Shown: positions 36,869-45,687 of the stretch, piece after piece
How positions within the stretch are numbered: the first letter of the stretch is position 1
Layout: each line of letters opens with the position of its first letter
Assembly (NCBI GenBank): GCA_043392685.1
Contig: JBHZGM010000006.1
Direction: 5' to 3' (one strand)
DNA from: Metapseudomonas sp043392685
Lineage (GTDB): Bacteria > Pseudomonadota > Gammaproteobacteria > Pseudomonadales > Pseudomonadaceae
DNA: 64,000 bases
Translations under genes and position numbers: made by a program
Notes under the pieces: generated by a model
The model's database searches: none
Told to the model about the DNA's origin: nothing
Seen by the model: only the letters and a program-made list of their open reading frames with translations

Positions 36869-37504
36869 TCAGCCTTCCCGGCGTTCGGTAAGGTCATTGC
36901 GCCGGGCGAACTCGATCAGCTCCAGCAATGACCCGAGGTTGAGCTTCTGCTGGATGCGCGTCTTGTAGGTGCTGATGGTCTTGTTGCTGAGCAACATGCG
37001 CTCGCCAATCTCTTTGTTCGACAGTCCGGTAGCCAGGTGCTGCAAGACCATCAGCTCCTGGTTGGAGAGCCGCTCCACCAGTTCGCTTTCGCTCAATGCC
37101 GGCGCCGGATTGCCATTGGTGGTGGCGGGAAATACGCTGAATCCCGCGTTGATGGCATTGATGGCCGTCAGCAGGTTCTGCAAGTCATCTTCCTTGCTGA
37201 CAAAGCCCTTCGCACCTGCCTGGAAACAGCGCTGGGAATAGCTTTCCGCCGGCAGCGAGGTCAGCACCAATACCTGACTGTCGAGACCCAGGGTACGGAT
37301 TCGCGAGATGACGTTGAGACCATCGAGGCGCGGAATGCCGATATCCAGGATGACGATATCCGGCTCATGCTGACGAATCAGCTGCAGGGCATCGACGCCA
37401 TTGTCTGCCTCACCGACGACCTCCATCCCGCTGCGCTCCAGCAACATGCGGACGGCCATGCGAATCACCGGATGATCGTCGACGATCAGGGCACTGCTAC
37501 TCAT
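36869..37504 (-). CDS. RocA-like NarL/LuxR response regulator
   Basis: A 211-residue protein with receiver domain (phospho-acceptor D54 in IVILDIGIPRLDG) and C-terminal LuxR-type helix-turn-helix (LSNKEIGERMLLSNKTISTYKTRI). It resembles the RocA1/RcsB group controlling cup fimbriae in P. aeruginosa. It is convergent with the usher and divergent from the EAL protein; the partner kinase is probably the RocS-like sensor at 39-43 kb. Confidence 0.85.
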   Translation of the reverse strand: MSSSALIVDDHPVIRMAVRMLLERSGMEVVGEADNGVDALQLIRQHEPDIVILDIGIPRLDGLNVISRIRTLGLDSQVLVLTSLPAESYSQRCFQAGAKGFVSKEDDLQNLLTAINAINAGFSVFPATTNGNPAPALSESELVERLSNQELMVLQHLATGLSNKEIGERMLLSNKTISTYKTRIQQKLNLGSLLELIEFARRNDLTERREG

Positions 37505-37671
37505 TGCAACCTCGATATCAAAAAGGAGCGGACGTCCGTGACGCTGTGTCCGTAAATCACCCGTTCAGGTCATCGGTGAATTTTCCTACAACCCAACAGG
37601 AAACACCGCCTAGCTGTGAGCACTTCGTCGACAGTAAGTTGGCCGGTATCCCACCCACTGTCGAGCCCCGT

Positions 37672-38868
37672 ATGAAGAACTTACGCATTCTGGTTCTGGA
37701 AGACGAGCCGTTCCAGCGCCTGATCGCGGTCACTGCCCTGCGCCAGCTGGGACTCGAACGCATCCATGAAGCGGCTGACGGTGCCGAAGCTCTGGCCCGG
37801 CTGGAAGCCTGTGGCGGCGTGGACATAGCGCTGTGCGACATGCGCATGTCCGGCATGGACGGCGCGGCCTTCCTGCGTCATGCGAGTGAGGCGGGGGTGG
37901 TCCGCTCGGTCATCCTCAGCAGCGAGGTGGACGCTGAAGTGCGCCAGGCCATCAGTGCCATGACCCGTTGCCTCGGCCTGCAATTTCTCGGCGACCTGGG
38001 CAAACCCTTCGACCTGGACCGCGCCGCGGCGATGATCGCGCGCCACAACGACGAATCCGCCAAGGCGGCTGCAGCTCGACAGGGGCCGGACTCACCCCCG
38101 CTGGACGATATTCTCCGGGGTCTGGATCGGGGCGAGTTCGAAGCCTGGTTCCAGCCCAAGTTCCACCTGGGCAATGAGACGTTGCAAGGCGCCGAGGTCC
38201 TGGCGCGCTGGCGTCATCTGCAGCGCGGCGTACTGGCGCCGTCGCAGTTCCTGCCGACCATGGAAGCCCACGACCTGATCGACCGCCTGTTCTGGCAGCT
38301 CTTCGCCCAGGGGCTCGCGCTGCAGCAGGACCTTGCCCGCAGCGGACGACGCGTGAACCTGGCATTCAACCTCCAGCCCCGGCAGCTGAGCGATCAGCGC
38401 CTTGTCGAGCGTATCGGCACGGTCCTGGCGGACGCCGGGCTTCCCGGGGAAGGCCTGACCTTCGAGCTCACCGAAACAGGCATGCTGGAAGCCCCCGCGG
38501 CGAGCCTGGAAAGCCTGGTGAGGTTGCGCCTTCTGGGTTGCGGACTGGCCATGGACGATTTCGGAGCCGGCTACTCGTCGCTGGACCGCCTCTGCGAATT
38601 GCCGTTCAGCCAACTCAAGCTGGACGCCAGCTTCGTTCGCAAACTGCCGAGCCAGCCACGCAGCGGCGCCGTGATCAGCAGCGCCGTCGCCCTGGCCGAA
38701 TCGGTGGGCATGACGCTGGTGGTGGAAGGCGTGGAAACCCCCGAGCAACGCGACCGGTTGCTGGCTCTTGGCTGCCAGGTGGCCCAGGGTTACCTCTTCG
38801 CCCGCCCGCAGGACCGCGACGCTTTCCTCGCCCTGCTGGCCCGCAAGGGCACGTGCGGGCGTGATTGA
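37672..38868 (+). CDS. RocR-like receiver-EAL cyclic-di-GMP phosphodiesterase
   Basis: A 398-residue protein with receiver domain (D56) then an EAL domain. The signature is E175-V-L rather than EAL, but other catalytic elements are present: ELTETGM, MDDFGAGYSS, LKLD, VEGVET and AQGYLFARP. Activity is therefore likely. The layout and numbering match P. aeruginosa RocR, which competes with RocA1 for phosphotransfer and lowers c-di-GMP. I chose the ATG at 37672; its ribosome binding site is weak. Confidence 0.88.
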   Translation: MKNLRILVLEDEPFQRLIAVTALRQLGLERIHEAADGAEALARLEACGGVDIALCDMRMSGMDGAAFLRHASEAGVVRSVILSSEVDAEVRQAISAMTRCLGLQFLGDLGKPFDLDRAAAMIARHNDESAKAAAARQGPDSPPLDDILRGLDRGEFEAWFQPKFHLGNETLQGAEVLARWRHLQRGVLAPSQFLPTMEAHDLIDRLFWQLFAQGLALQQDLARSGRRVNLAFNLQPRQLSDQRLVERIGTVLADAGLPGEGLTFELTETGMLEAPAASLESLVRLRLLGCGLAMDDFGAGYSSLDRLCELPFSQLKLDASFVRKLPSQPRSGAVISSAVALAESVGMTLVVEGVETPEQRDRLLALGCQVAQGYLFARPQDRDAFLALLARKGTCGRD

Positions 38869-39273
38869 TGGCTACGTCTGCGTTAGCGGTTGCAGTGTTG
38901 AAGGGAACGCTCTAGCCCGTAATGCTGTTCACATAAGAACGCCGCTTATCCCTCACCGGGTAAGCGGCGTTCCTGGTTTCTGCGGCGGGGAAACGCTGTA
39001 GGAGCCAGCTTGCTGGCGAATGGGCGGTATCCCGGAAAGCTTCGCGAGCAAGCTCGCTCCTACAACAGCAGCTACACCCCGTTGGCGGTGTCTGACTGAA
39101 CAGCATTACGATCTAGCCCGAGGTTTTCAGGTATCCGTGCCCGCCTGACGCCCCCCTCTTCCGAACGCGGCCCGCCCCCGCTCTGCGCCCCGACCTGATC
39201 GCTGCGCGCTCAAGCGTTCATCGGCAATCAGCTTGGCTCAGCAGTCCTGGCAACACTTGATACAGACATAGCC
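38869..39273. other. Intergenic region with nested inverted repeats
   Basis: 405 bp without a gene. An imperfect inverted repeat (TAGCCCGTAATGCTGTTCA near 38912 and its complement near 39098) encloses a strong hairpin (GAACGCCGCTTA arms, 38935-38972) and a REP pair (38998-39064). Confidence 0.65.
38998..39064. repeat. REP pair (GTAGGAGCGAGCTTGCTCGCG class)
   Basis: TGTAGGAGCCAGCTTGCTGG and CGAGCAAGCTCGCTCCTACA in opposite orientation. A second pair is at 60434-60507. Confidence 0.8.
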
Positions 39274-42200
39274 TCACTGATCGTCGGCGGTCATCCGCGC
39301 CATCAGTGCCTGTTCCAGTTCCAGCAACGCCAGGCGTAGTGCGCCTGCACTAGCGCGCAGGTGGGACGGTTCCGGCGCCGGCGTCCTGCACGCCTGTTCG
39401 AGGTCCACGCAGGCAGCTATCAAGGGTTCGGCCCGGATGACCCTCGCCGCGCCCTTGAGCCGGTGGGCAAGCTCGGACAGGCCATGTGCATCGCCCTGCT
39501 CTGCGAGTTCGACCAGGGGTCGCATATCCCGGCGATTGGTCTCCAGCAGTTCATTCAGCAGGTTGTGGATCAGGCCGGGATCGCCCCCCGTCAACGGCGC
39601 CAGCGGCGCGAGATCGAACAACCCTGGCTCTTCTGCAACGTGCGGCTCCGGTGTGCTCGCGACGACTTCGGGCGCAGGTTCCCCGCTCTTGGCGGCACGC
39701 AGTTTTTCCTCCAGCAGATCGAGCCCGATGGGCTTGATCAGACAATCGTCCATTCCCGCCTGGATGCTGCGTTCGACTTCCTCCGGCTGGGCGTCGGCGG
39801 TCAGGCCGAGAATCAGCGTCGGAGCCCCCTCTGTATCGCGCTCGTCTTCACGAATGGCGCGCGCGAGGTCGGCGCCGCTCATGCGCGGCATATGGCAATC
39901 GGTGGCGACCACATCGAAGTGCCCGGCGCGCCAGAACGCCAGGGCATCCGTGCCGCTCTCCGCCTCGACCACCTTGTGGCCGAGGAAACCGAGCTGCTGG
40001 GCGAGGATCTGCCGGTTCACCGGATGATCGTCCACCACCAGCACCCGCAGCCTGCGTCGCGCAAGCGGCACCGCCGCCGCGCTGGCGACAGGCTCTTCCA
40101 CCGGGTCGAGGCGATGCAGCCGCAGCTCCACCTCCACCCGCGTACCCCGGTCCGGCACACTGCTGAGCGACAGCCGGCCACCCATCATTTCGCAGAGGGA
40201 ACGGCAGATGACCAGCCCCAGCCCCGTCCCTTCCGTCTGGTGATAACCCCGCTCGACCTGGGCGAAGGGGCGGAACAAGCGGCGCTGGTCCTCCTCGGCA
40301 ATACCGATGCCAGTGTCCTCGACGCAGAGGCTCACCCGTAGCAGTCCGGGTTCCAACGCTTCCCCCTCGATCTGCAGGCGAACGCTGCCCTCGCGGGTGA
40401 ACTTGATGGCGTTGCTGACCAGGTTCGAGAGGATCTGCTTGAAGCGCATGCTGTCCACCAGCACGTCACCCTGGATGCTGGAGTCGATATCCAGCACCAG
40501 GCTCAGCCCCTTCTGCCGCGCCAGGCCGTCGAACACCCTCGCAACCGACTCCACCAGCTCCCGCAGGTTGGCCCTGTGAGGCGCCAGGCTGAGCCGACCC
40601 GACTCGATCCGGGCGATATCGAGGATGTCGCCGATCAGCACCAGCAGGCTGCGCGCCGATCCGTAGGCAACTTCGATGCTGGAACGGTCGATGGGCTGGT
40701 CCCCGGCGCGCTTGAGCGCCAGTTCGAGGATGCCGATCACCGCGTTCATCGGTGTACGGATTTCGTGACTCATGGTCGCGAGGAAAGTGGTCTTCGCGCG
40801 GCTCGCTTCATCGGCGAGGTTCTTCGCGGCCTCCAGCTCCTGCACCAGCTGGCGGTGCCCGGTGACGTCGAGCCAGCCGCAGATAACACCCTTCACGGCG
40901 CCGGTGGAATCCTGGAAGGGATGGACCCAATGGTCGATCCACAGGGTCCGCCCGCCTATCTGCACGGTGCGTAACCCTTGCAGCATCTGCCCCTCAGTCA
41001 TGGCCTGGTGATAGAGCTGCTGGAACTCCGGCGCCGACTCGAAGACCTCCGGTGGCAGCGCCGCAACCGTCCGCCCACGCACCTTATCCAACGGCAGGCC
41101 GATGGCAGACAGGTAACTGCGATTGCAGGACAGCAGGCGGCCCTCGGTGTCTCTGACGTAGAGCGGCGGCGGCATGCTGTCGATCAGCGTCTCGATGAAA
41201 CGCAGTTCGTCGTTCAACTGGCGTTCCGTGGCCCGGCGACGGCGCACCTCGCGGCGCTGGTGGAAGACCCAGGCCAGCACCAGCAGCAACAGCAACCCGG
41301 CACCGATGACGATGCGCTGGATCAGGGTGCCGTAGTCACGCCAGGTCTGCGGGCTCATCCCGGGACTGCCCCGCCAGCGGTTGGAGATGGCGTTGAGCTC
41401 GTCCGGCCCGAGGCTGGCCAGGGTCTTTTCGAGGATGGCGTGGAGTTCGGTATCGGCGCGGCGAACGGCGAAGTTGGCGGTGACCGGCTCGAGCCCGACC
41501 ATCCCCCTGATCGCCAGACGCCCCTCGAACAGTCGCGAGATGTAGTAGTGCGCCGTGGTGATGGGCACCAGCGCGCTGTCGGCGCGACCGGCCGCAACCA
41601 GGTGCATCGCGTCCAGGTAGGAGGCGGCATCAGCCACTTCCAGCGCCGGGTAGATCGTCCTGATCTCATCGTAGGCCACGTTTCCCTTGCCCAACGCCAG
41701 GCGCTGCCCCGCCCCGTTCCCCGCAAGCGCCACGGCGGCGCCGTCCTGGTCGGCGCGGGCCACCAGCGCGAAAGGCACCCTGGAGATCGGGCGGGTAAAG
41801 CGCAGCTGGGCCTCCCGCTGCTTGCTCTCAGTGAGGATGGCGAGATCCGCCTCACCATCCAGGACGCTGTCGATCTGCCGGTCGATGCCTCCGGCCCGGC
41901 TGACCGCCTCGAAGCGCAGGCCGGTCCGCAGGGACGCCGTTTCCAGCAGGTCGGCAACGATGCCGCGGAACTGCCCGTCATCATCGAAGAACGCCAGCGG
42001 TGCCTTGTCGTCGTCGATGACCAGGCGTACCAGCGGATGGCGATCCACCCAACGCAGTTCCTCGGCCGACAACGGCAGCTGCTCGCTGACCGGCGTCATG
42101 CCACTGCCCACCCAGCGCCGCGCGACTTCTTCCAGTTGCGAGTGGCCGATGGCGCGCAAGGTGGCATCGATCCCTCGCCGCAGGCGCTGATCGCCCTCGC

Positions 42201-42945
42201 GCATGACGAAGGCAATGCCGACATCGGGCTGGTCGATGAAGCGGTCGAATTTCACCAGGCCGTAAAAGCTGCGATTGAGCTGGTAATAGATCGGCAACAG
42301 GTCACCGGCCAGCAGGTCGGCCTGGCCGAAGGCGACCTTGGCCATGGCGTCGTTCACGGAAGAAGCGACCACCTGCTGCGTGCCGGGATAGCGCTGGCCG
42401 AGCGCCTGGTCGTGCCCGGGCACCAGGGCAATGCGCAGCCCGTCGAGGTCCTGCGGCAGGACGCGACGGTCGTCGTAGCGGCGGAACAGGGCGAGGCGGT
42501 CGGTGGCGAACGCCTGGCTGCGGATCACCGGGGCGCCCCTGCCATCCTGCCCGTCGCCGACGAAGAGATCGATCTCCCCGGCGGCCAGGGCACGCAGCAA
42601 CGCGGGGCGGTCGGAATACTGCCGCAGCCGGATCTGCATGCCGAGCCACTGACCGACCAGGGAAGCCGTGTCGGCCGCGATGCCCTCATAGCTGCCATCG
42701 CGCTGAATGATCTCCATGGGGGCCGTGCCATCGGCGGCCACGCCCAGCACCAGCTCGCGCTTCTGCCGCAGCCAGTGCCAGTCCTCCTCGCTGATGGCGA
42801 GGTCCTGCTGGTCGACCACCAGTTGGCTGGAAAGGGCCAGGCGGTGGACATCCTCGGCAGCAGGGGTGCCCATGCCGATCAAGGTCATCCAGCACACGAG
42901 ACAGAGACGTCCAACAGATGATTTGAGGAAAGAGGGTATGCGCAA
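39274..42945 (-). CDS. RocS-like hybrid sensor histidine kinase with tandem SBP domains
   Basis: I choose the TTG at 42945 because AGGAGG lies 8 nt upstream, giving 1223 residues; an upstream GTG in frame has no such site. Order: signal segment, two periplasmic solute-binding (SBP_bac_3) domains (about 45-270 and 290-520), one transmembrane helix (IVIGAGLLLLLVLAWVF), PAS (near 600), HisKA with H726 (MSHEIRTPMN), HATPase, receiver with D1016 (VATDCHMPRMSG) and Hpt with H1161 (LAHRLKGAA). This is the unorthodox BvgS/RocS plan. It should phosphorylate the RocA- and RocR-like proteins. Confidence 0.92.
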   Translation of the reverse strand: MRIPSFLKSSVGRLCLVCWMTLIGMGTPAAEDVHRLALSSQLVVDQQDLAISEEDWHWLRQKRELVLGVAADGTAPMEIIQRDGSYEGIAADTASLVGQWLGMQIRLRQYSDRPALLRALAAGEIDLFVGDGQDGRGAPVIRSQAFATDRLALFRRYDDRRVLPQDLDGLRIALVPGHDQALGQRYPGTQQVVASSVNDAMAKVAFGQADLLAGDLLPIYYQLNRSFYGLVKFDRFIDQPDVGIAFVMREGDQRLRRGIDATLRAIGHSQLEEVARRWVGSGMTPVSEQLPLSAEELRWVDRHPLVRLVIDDDKAPLAFFDDDGQFRGIVADLLETASLRTGLRFEAVSRAGGIDRQIDSVLDGEADLAILTESKQREAQLRFTRPISRVPFALVARADQDGAAVALAGNGAGQRLALGKGNVAYDEIRTIYPALEVADAASYLDAMHLVAAGRADSALVPITTAHYYISRLFEGRLAIRGMVGLEPVTANFAVRRADTELHAILEKTLASLGPDELNAISNRWRGSPGMSPQTWRDYGTLIQRIVIGAGLLLLLVLAWVFHQRREVRRRRATERQLNDELRFIETLIDSMPPPLYVRDTEGRLLSCNRSYLSAIGLPLDKVRGRTVAALPPEVFESAPEFQQLYHQAMTEGQMLQGLRTVQIGGRTLWIDHWVHPFQDSTGAVKGVICGWLDVTGHRQLVQELEAAKNLADEASRAKTTFLATMSHEIRTPMNAVIGILELALKRAGDQPIDRSSIEVAYGSARSLLVLIGDILDIARIESGRLSLAPHRANLRELVESVARVFDGLARQKGLSLVLDIDSSIQGDVLVDSMRFKQILSNLVSNAIKFTREGSVRLQIEGEALEPGLLRVSLCVEDTGIGIAEEDQRRLFRPFAQVERGYHQTEGTGLGLVICRSLCEMMGGRLSLSSVPDRGTRVEVELRLHRLDPVEEPVASAAAVPLARRRLRVLVVDDHPVNRQILAQQLGFLGHKVVEAESGTDALAFWRAGHFDVVATDCHMPRMSGADLARAIREDERDTEGAPTLILGLTADAQPEEVERSIQAGMDDCLIKPIGLDLLEEKLRAAKSGEPAPEVVASTPEPHVAEEPGLFDLAPLAPLTGGDPGLIHNLLNELLETNRRDMRPLVELAEQGDAHGLSELAHRLKGAARVIRAEPLIAACVDLEQACRTPAPEPSHLRASAGALRLALLELEQALMARMTADDQ

Positions 42946-43396
42946 CTGGCCGGCCTCCTGGGTGAATTCAACGATCAGAACCTTAGCCGAAGGGGGAGTT
43001 TTTTGTGGCGTCTGCCTTGCGGGCGAGAAGTTCACCTACATGATCTGTAGGAAAGTTCCTAAGCGACCGCTCAGAAGGAAAACCAACCATATACTTCCGG
43101 CCCTGCGGACCTACTGATTGCTTCGATTCCTACCTATTGACGAAGCATCGGCTTTCAGACTTGTTGAAAGTTGGTACGCAGAATCTGGAGTAGTTCGAAG
43201 GAAAATTCGCTCAATTCTGAAGAAGTTTTCAGAGCGAGCCAACTTGACTTCCTTCACCTCCAGACGCGCTGGACAACCTGCCCCGTCGGGCAGGCGCACC
43301 CGGCAAACTTCAATCAACCCGAGCTCCCAACAGCATCTTTCAGAAGGCCGCGCGCCGTCCGTATTCATTGGGAAGTCTGACAAGGAGAACCGACGG
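42946..43396. other. Regulatory region between the RocS-like kinase and second RocA-like gene
   Basis: 451 bp without a credible gene. It contains the exact TAGGA-N4-TCCTA palindrome and an AT-rich stretch (43080-43240) likely to hold the rocA promoter. Confidence 0.6.
43048..43061. promoter_or_regulatory. TAGGA-N4-TCCTA palindrome in the rocS/rocA divergent region
   Basis: Exact TAGGA-AAGT-TCCTA, identical in geometry to the site before the fimbrial genes at 31832. A candidate autoregulatory site for the RocA-like proteins. Confidence 0.5.
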
Positions 43397-44029
43397 ATGA
43401 ACAAGGTATTGCTGATCGACAACCAGCCCATGCTCCGCTTTGCCACTCGCGTACTGCTGGAACGCGAGGACTACGAGGTAGTCGGCGAAACGGAAAGCGG
43501 CGTCGAAGGCCTCAGCATGGCCCGGTCTCTGCGACCTGATCTGGTCATTCTGGACATCGCCATTCCAAAACTCGACGGCCTCGAAGTCCTGGGACGACTC
43601 AGTGCCATGGATGCCAACCTCAAGTTGCTCGTGCTCACCTCGCTGCCGGCCTCGCTCTACGCCAACCGCTGCCTGCAGGCCGGCGCCACAGGCTACCTGT
43701 CCAAGCAGGAGCAGGCGTTCAGCCTGATTTCCGCCGTGCGTTCGGTGCTCTCCGGCTACAGCCTGTTCCCCAGCTCCGTGCACTTGCCGGACGCTTCGCA
43801 GTCAGGGCAATGCAGCGACAGCCACCTGCTGGACAGCCTCTCCGACCGGGAACTGGCAGTCCTGCAGAATCTGGCCAATGGCAAGAACAACCAGGAAATC
43901 GCCAAGCAGCTGTTCATCAGCCACAAGACCGTCAGCACCTACAAGTCCCGCCTGATGGACAAGCTCAAGACCCGCAACCAGGTCGACCTGATCGACTTCG
44001 CCCGCCGCTACGTGATGCCCACCGCCTGA
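43397..44029 (+). CDS. Second RocA-like NarL/LuxR response regulator
   Basis: A 210-residue protein with receiver (LVILDIAIPKLDG, D54) and LuxR-type DNA-binding domain (NNQEIAKQLFISHKTVSTYKSRL). AAGGAG precedes the ATG at 43397. It is clearly paralogous to the regulator at 36.9 kb, so one kinase may feed two DNA-binding outputs and one EAL output. Divergent from the kinase gene. Confidence 0.87.
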   Translation: MNKVLLIDNQPMLRFATRVLLEREDYEVVGETESGVEGLSMARSLRPDLVILDIAIPKLDGLEVLGRLSAMDANLKLLVLTSLPASLYANRCLQAGATGYLSKQEQAFSLISAVRSVLSGYSLFPSSVHLPDASQSGQCSDSHLLDSLSDRELAVLQNLANGKNNQEIAKQLFISHKTVSTYKSRLMDKLKTRNQVDLIDFARRYVMPTA

Positions 44030-44057
44030 GCACCACGCCTTTCCGGGAGCCGCAGCC

Positions 44058-44537
44058 TCAGCGAGGCGGCGGCAACCCGATCACACACCCTACGTGACGT
44101 GGCCGCGGCAGCTCGCAATGGGCTGCCGCAATCGCTTCGACCTTCTCACCTACCGACGTGGCAAAGGCCGCCGAACGCGATGTCTCGGCATCCACGTTCA
44201 TCAACATCTGCTCGCTGGCCGCCAGCAATTCCTCCCCGCCCGACAGGTACAGCCCATGGTGGATATGCAGGCGCTTGCCGTCGTGGGCGAGCAGTTGGGT
44301 GCGCACTTCCACCTCGGCTCCCAGCTTCACTTCCGCCAGGTAGTTGAGGTGGCACTCCAGGGTGAACAGGGTATGGCCGGTTTCGGCGCGACCGCCCTCA
44401 TCGAGGCCGATCTCGTCCATCAGGGCATCGGTGGCGTAGCTGAAGATCAGCAGGTAGAACGCGTCCCGCAGGTGGCCGTTGTAGTCGACCCAATCGGGGA
44501 GGATGGTGGTGCGGTAGGTGGTCAGGGCGGTGGGCAT
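44058..44537 (-). CDS. cdhB: Betainyl-CoA thioesterase of carnitine catabolism
   Basis: A 159-residue hotdog thioesterase; the ATG at 44537 has GGAG 6 nt upstream, better than an upstream TTG. The active-site segment is DYNGHLRDAFYLLIFSYATD. It hydrolyses betainyl-CoA to glycine betaine, the last step of the Cdh route. It follows cdhA by 99 nt, with a small palindromic repeat in between. Confidence 0.9.
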   Translation of the reverse strand: MPTALTTYRTTILPDWVDYNGHLRDAFYLLIFSYATDALMDEIGLDEGGRAETGHTLFTLECHLNYLAEVKLGAEVEVRTQLLAHDGKRLHIHHGLYLSGGEELLAASEQMLMNVDAETSRSAAFATSVGEKVEAIAAAHCELPRPRHVGCVIGLPPPR

Positions 44538-44636
44538 GAAAGGCTCCAATGCGGGATGTTGGGCTTCGCAAGCTCAGCACCAACCTACGGGAATCAGGTA
44601 GGTTGGCTCCGAGCGGAGCGAGGCCCAACGACAGAG

Positions 44637-45602
44637 TCAGTCGACGAAGGCAAAGCCGTGCCTGGCCTTGGTGTCCTTGATGGCGCCAAGCACCGCCAGC
44701 AGGCAATCGTCACGATACCGCTCCAGCTCCGCGATGCTGCGCGACCCCTGCTGCTCGGAGGTGCCTTCCACTACGCGGTCGATCAAGGTATCGGTCAGCT
44801 CCGGCGCCGGCAAGTAGGTCCAGGGCAATTGCAGCGCCGGGCCGAACTGTGCCATGAAGTGGCGCATACCGGCCTTGCCGCCCGCCAGCGTGTAGGTCAG
44901 GAAGGTGCCCATGAAGGACCAGCGCAGACCAGCGCCGAAACGGATGGCGTCGTCGATCTCGCCGGTGCTGGCCACGCCGTCGTTGACCAGGTGCAGCGCC
45001 TCGCGCCAGAGGGCTTCCAGCAGGCGGTCGGCGATGAACCCCGGCACTTCCTTGCGCACGTGCAGCGGGCGCATGCCCAGTGCGCTGTAGATCTGGATGG
45101 CGGCCTGCACGGCTTCCGGCGCGGTCTTCTCGCCCCCGACCACCTCCACCAGCGGCAGCAGGTAGACCGGGTTGAACGGGTGTCCGACCACGCAGCGTTC
45201 AGGGTGCACGGCGTCGGCGTAGAACTCGCTGGGCAGCAGGCCCGAGGTGCTGGAGCCGATGATCACATCCGGGCGCGCCACCGAACTGATCTTCGCGTGC
45301 AGGTCGAGCTTGAGGTCGAGGCGCTCCGGCGCACTTTCCTGGATGAAATCGGCGTCCCGCACGCACTCCTCAATGGTTGCGACGAAGCGCAAGCGGTCCT
45401 GGGAGGCGCCGGGCGCCAGGCCCTGTTTCTGCAGCGCCGGCCAGGCGTTGGCGATGCGTTCGCGCAGGGCTGCCTCGGCGCCAGGGGCCGGGTCCCAGGC
45501 GATGACGTCGAGGCCGTGGGCCAGGGCGCGGGCGATCCAGCCGCTGCCGATGACGCCGCTGCCGAGAGCGGCGAAGGTCTTGATCTGGGTGACGAAGGAC
45601 AT
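44637..45602 (-). CDS. cdhA: L-carnitine 3-dehydrogenase
   Basis: A 321-residue NAD-dependent enzyme of the 3-hydroxyacyl-CoA dehydrogenase fold, oxidising carnitine to 3-dehydrocarnitine. The Rossmann motif GSGVIG is at 14-19. Catalytic elements SSTSGLLPSEF and GHPFNPVYLLPLVEV (His of the HxxNP region) are in place. Co-directional with cdhC, cdhB and caiX. Confidence 0.94.
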   Translation of the reverse strand: MSFVTQIKTFAALGSGVIGSGWIARALAHGLDVIAWDPAPGAEAALRERIANAWPALQKQGLAPGASQDRLRFVATIEECVRDADFIQESAPERLDLKLDLHAKISSVARPDVIIGSSTSGLLPSEFYADAVHPERCVVGHPFNPVYLLPLVEVVGGEKTAPEAVQAAIQIYSALGMRPLHVRKEVPGFIADRLLEALWREALHLVNDGVASTGEIDDAIRFGAGLRWSFMGTFLTYTLAGGKAGMRHFMAQFGPALQLPWTYLPAPELTDTLIDRVVEGTSEQQGSRSIAELERYRDDCLLAVLGAIKDTKARHGFAFVD

Positions 45603-45687
45603 CGGGGACTCCTGGTTCTGTAGCCCGGATGCAGTCCGGGAAAGGGCATCGGATTCGCTCCCGGAGGGAGAGGGGAGAAAAGCGGAC

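Noticed and set aside
37672..38868. Degenerate, inactive EAL domain because the signature reads EVL
   Set aside because: All other catalytic elements are intact and EVL variants are known to be active, so inactivity is not supported.
40978..42921. A 647-codon open frame antisense to the RocS-like kinase
   Set aside because: Complement of a clear multi-domain kinase; no ribosome binding site or recognisable motif.
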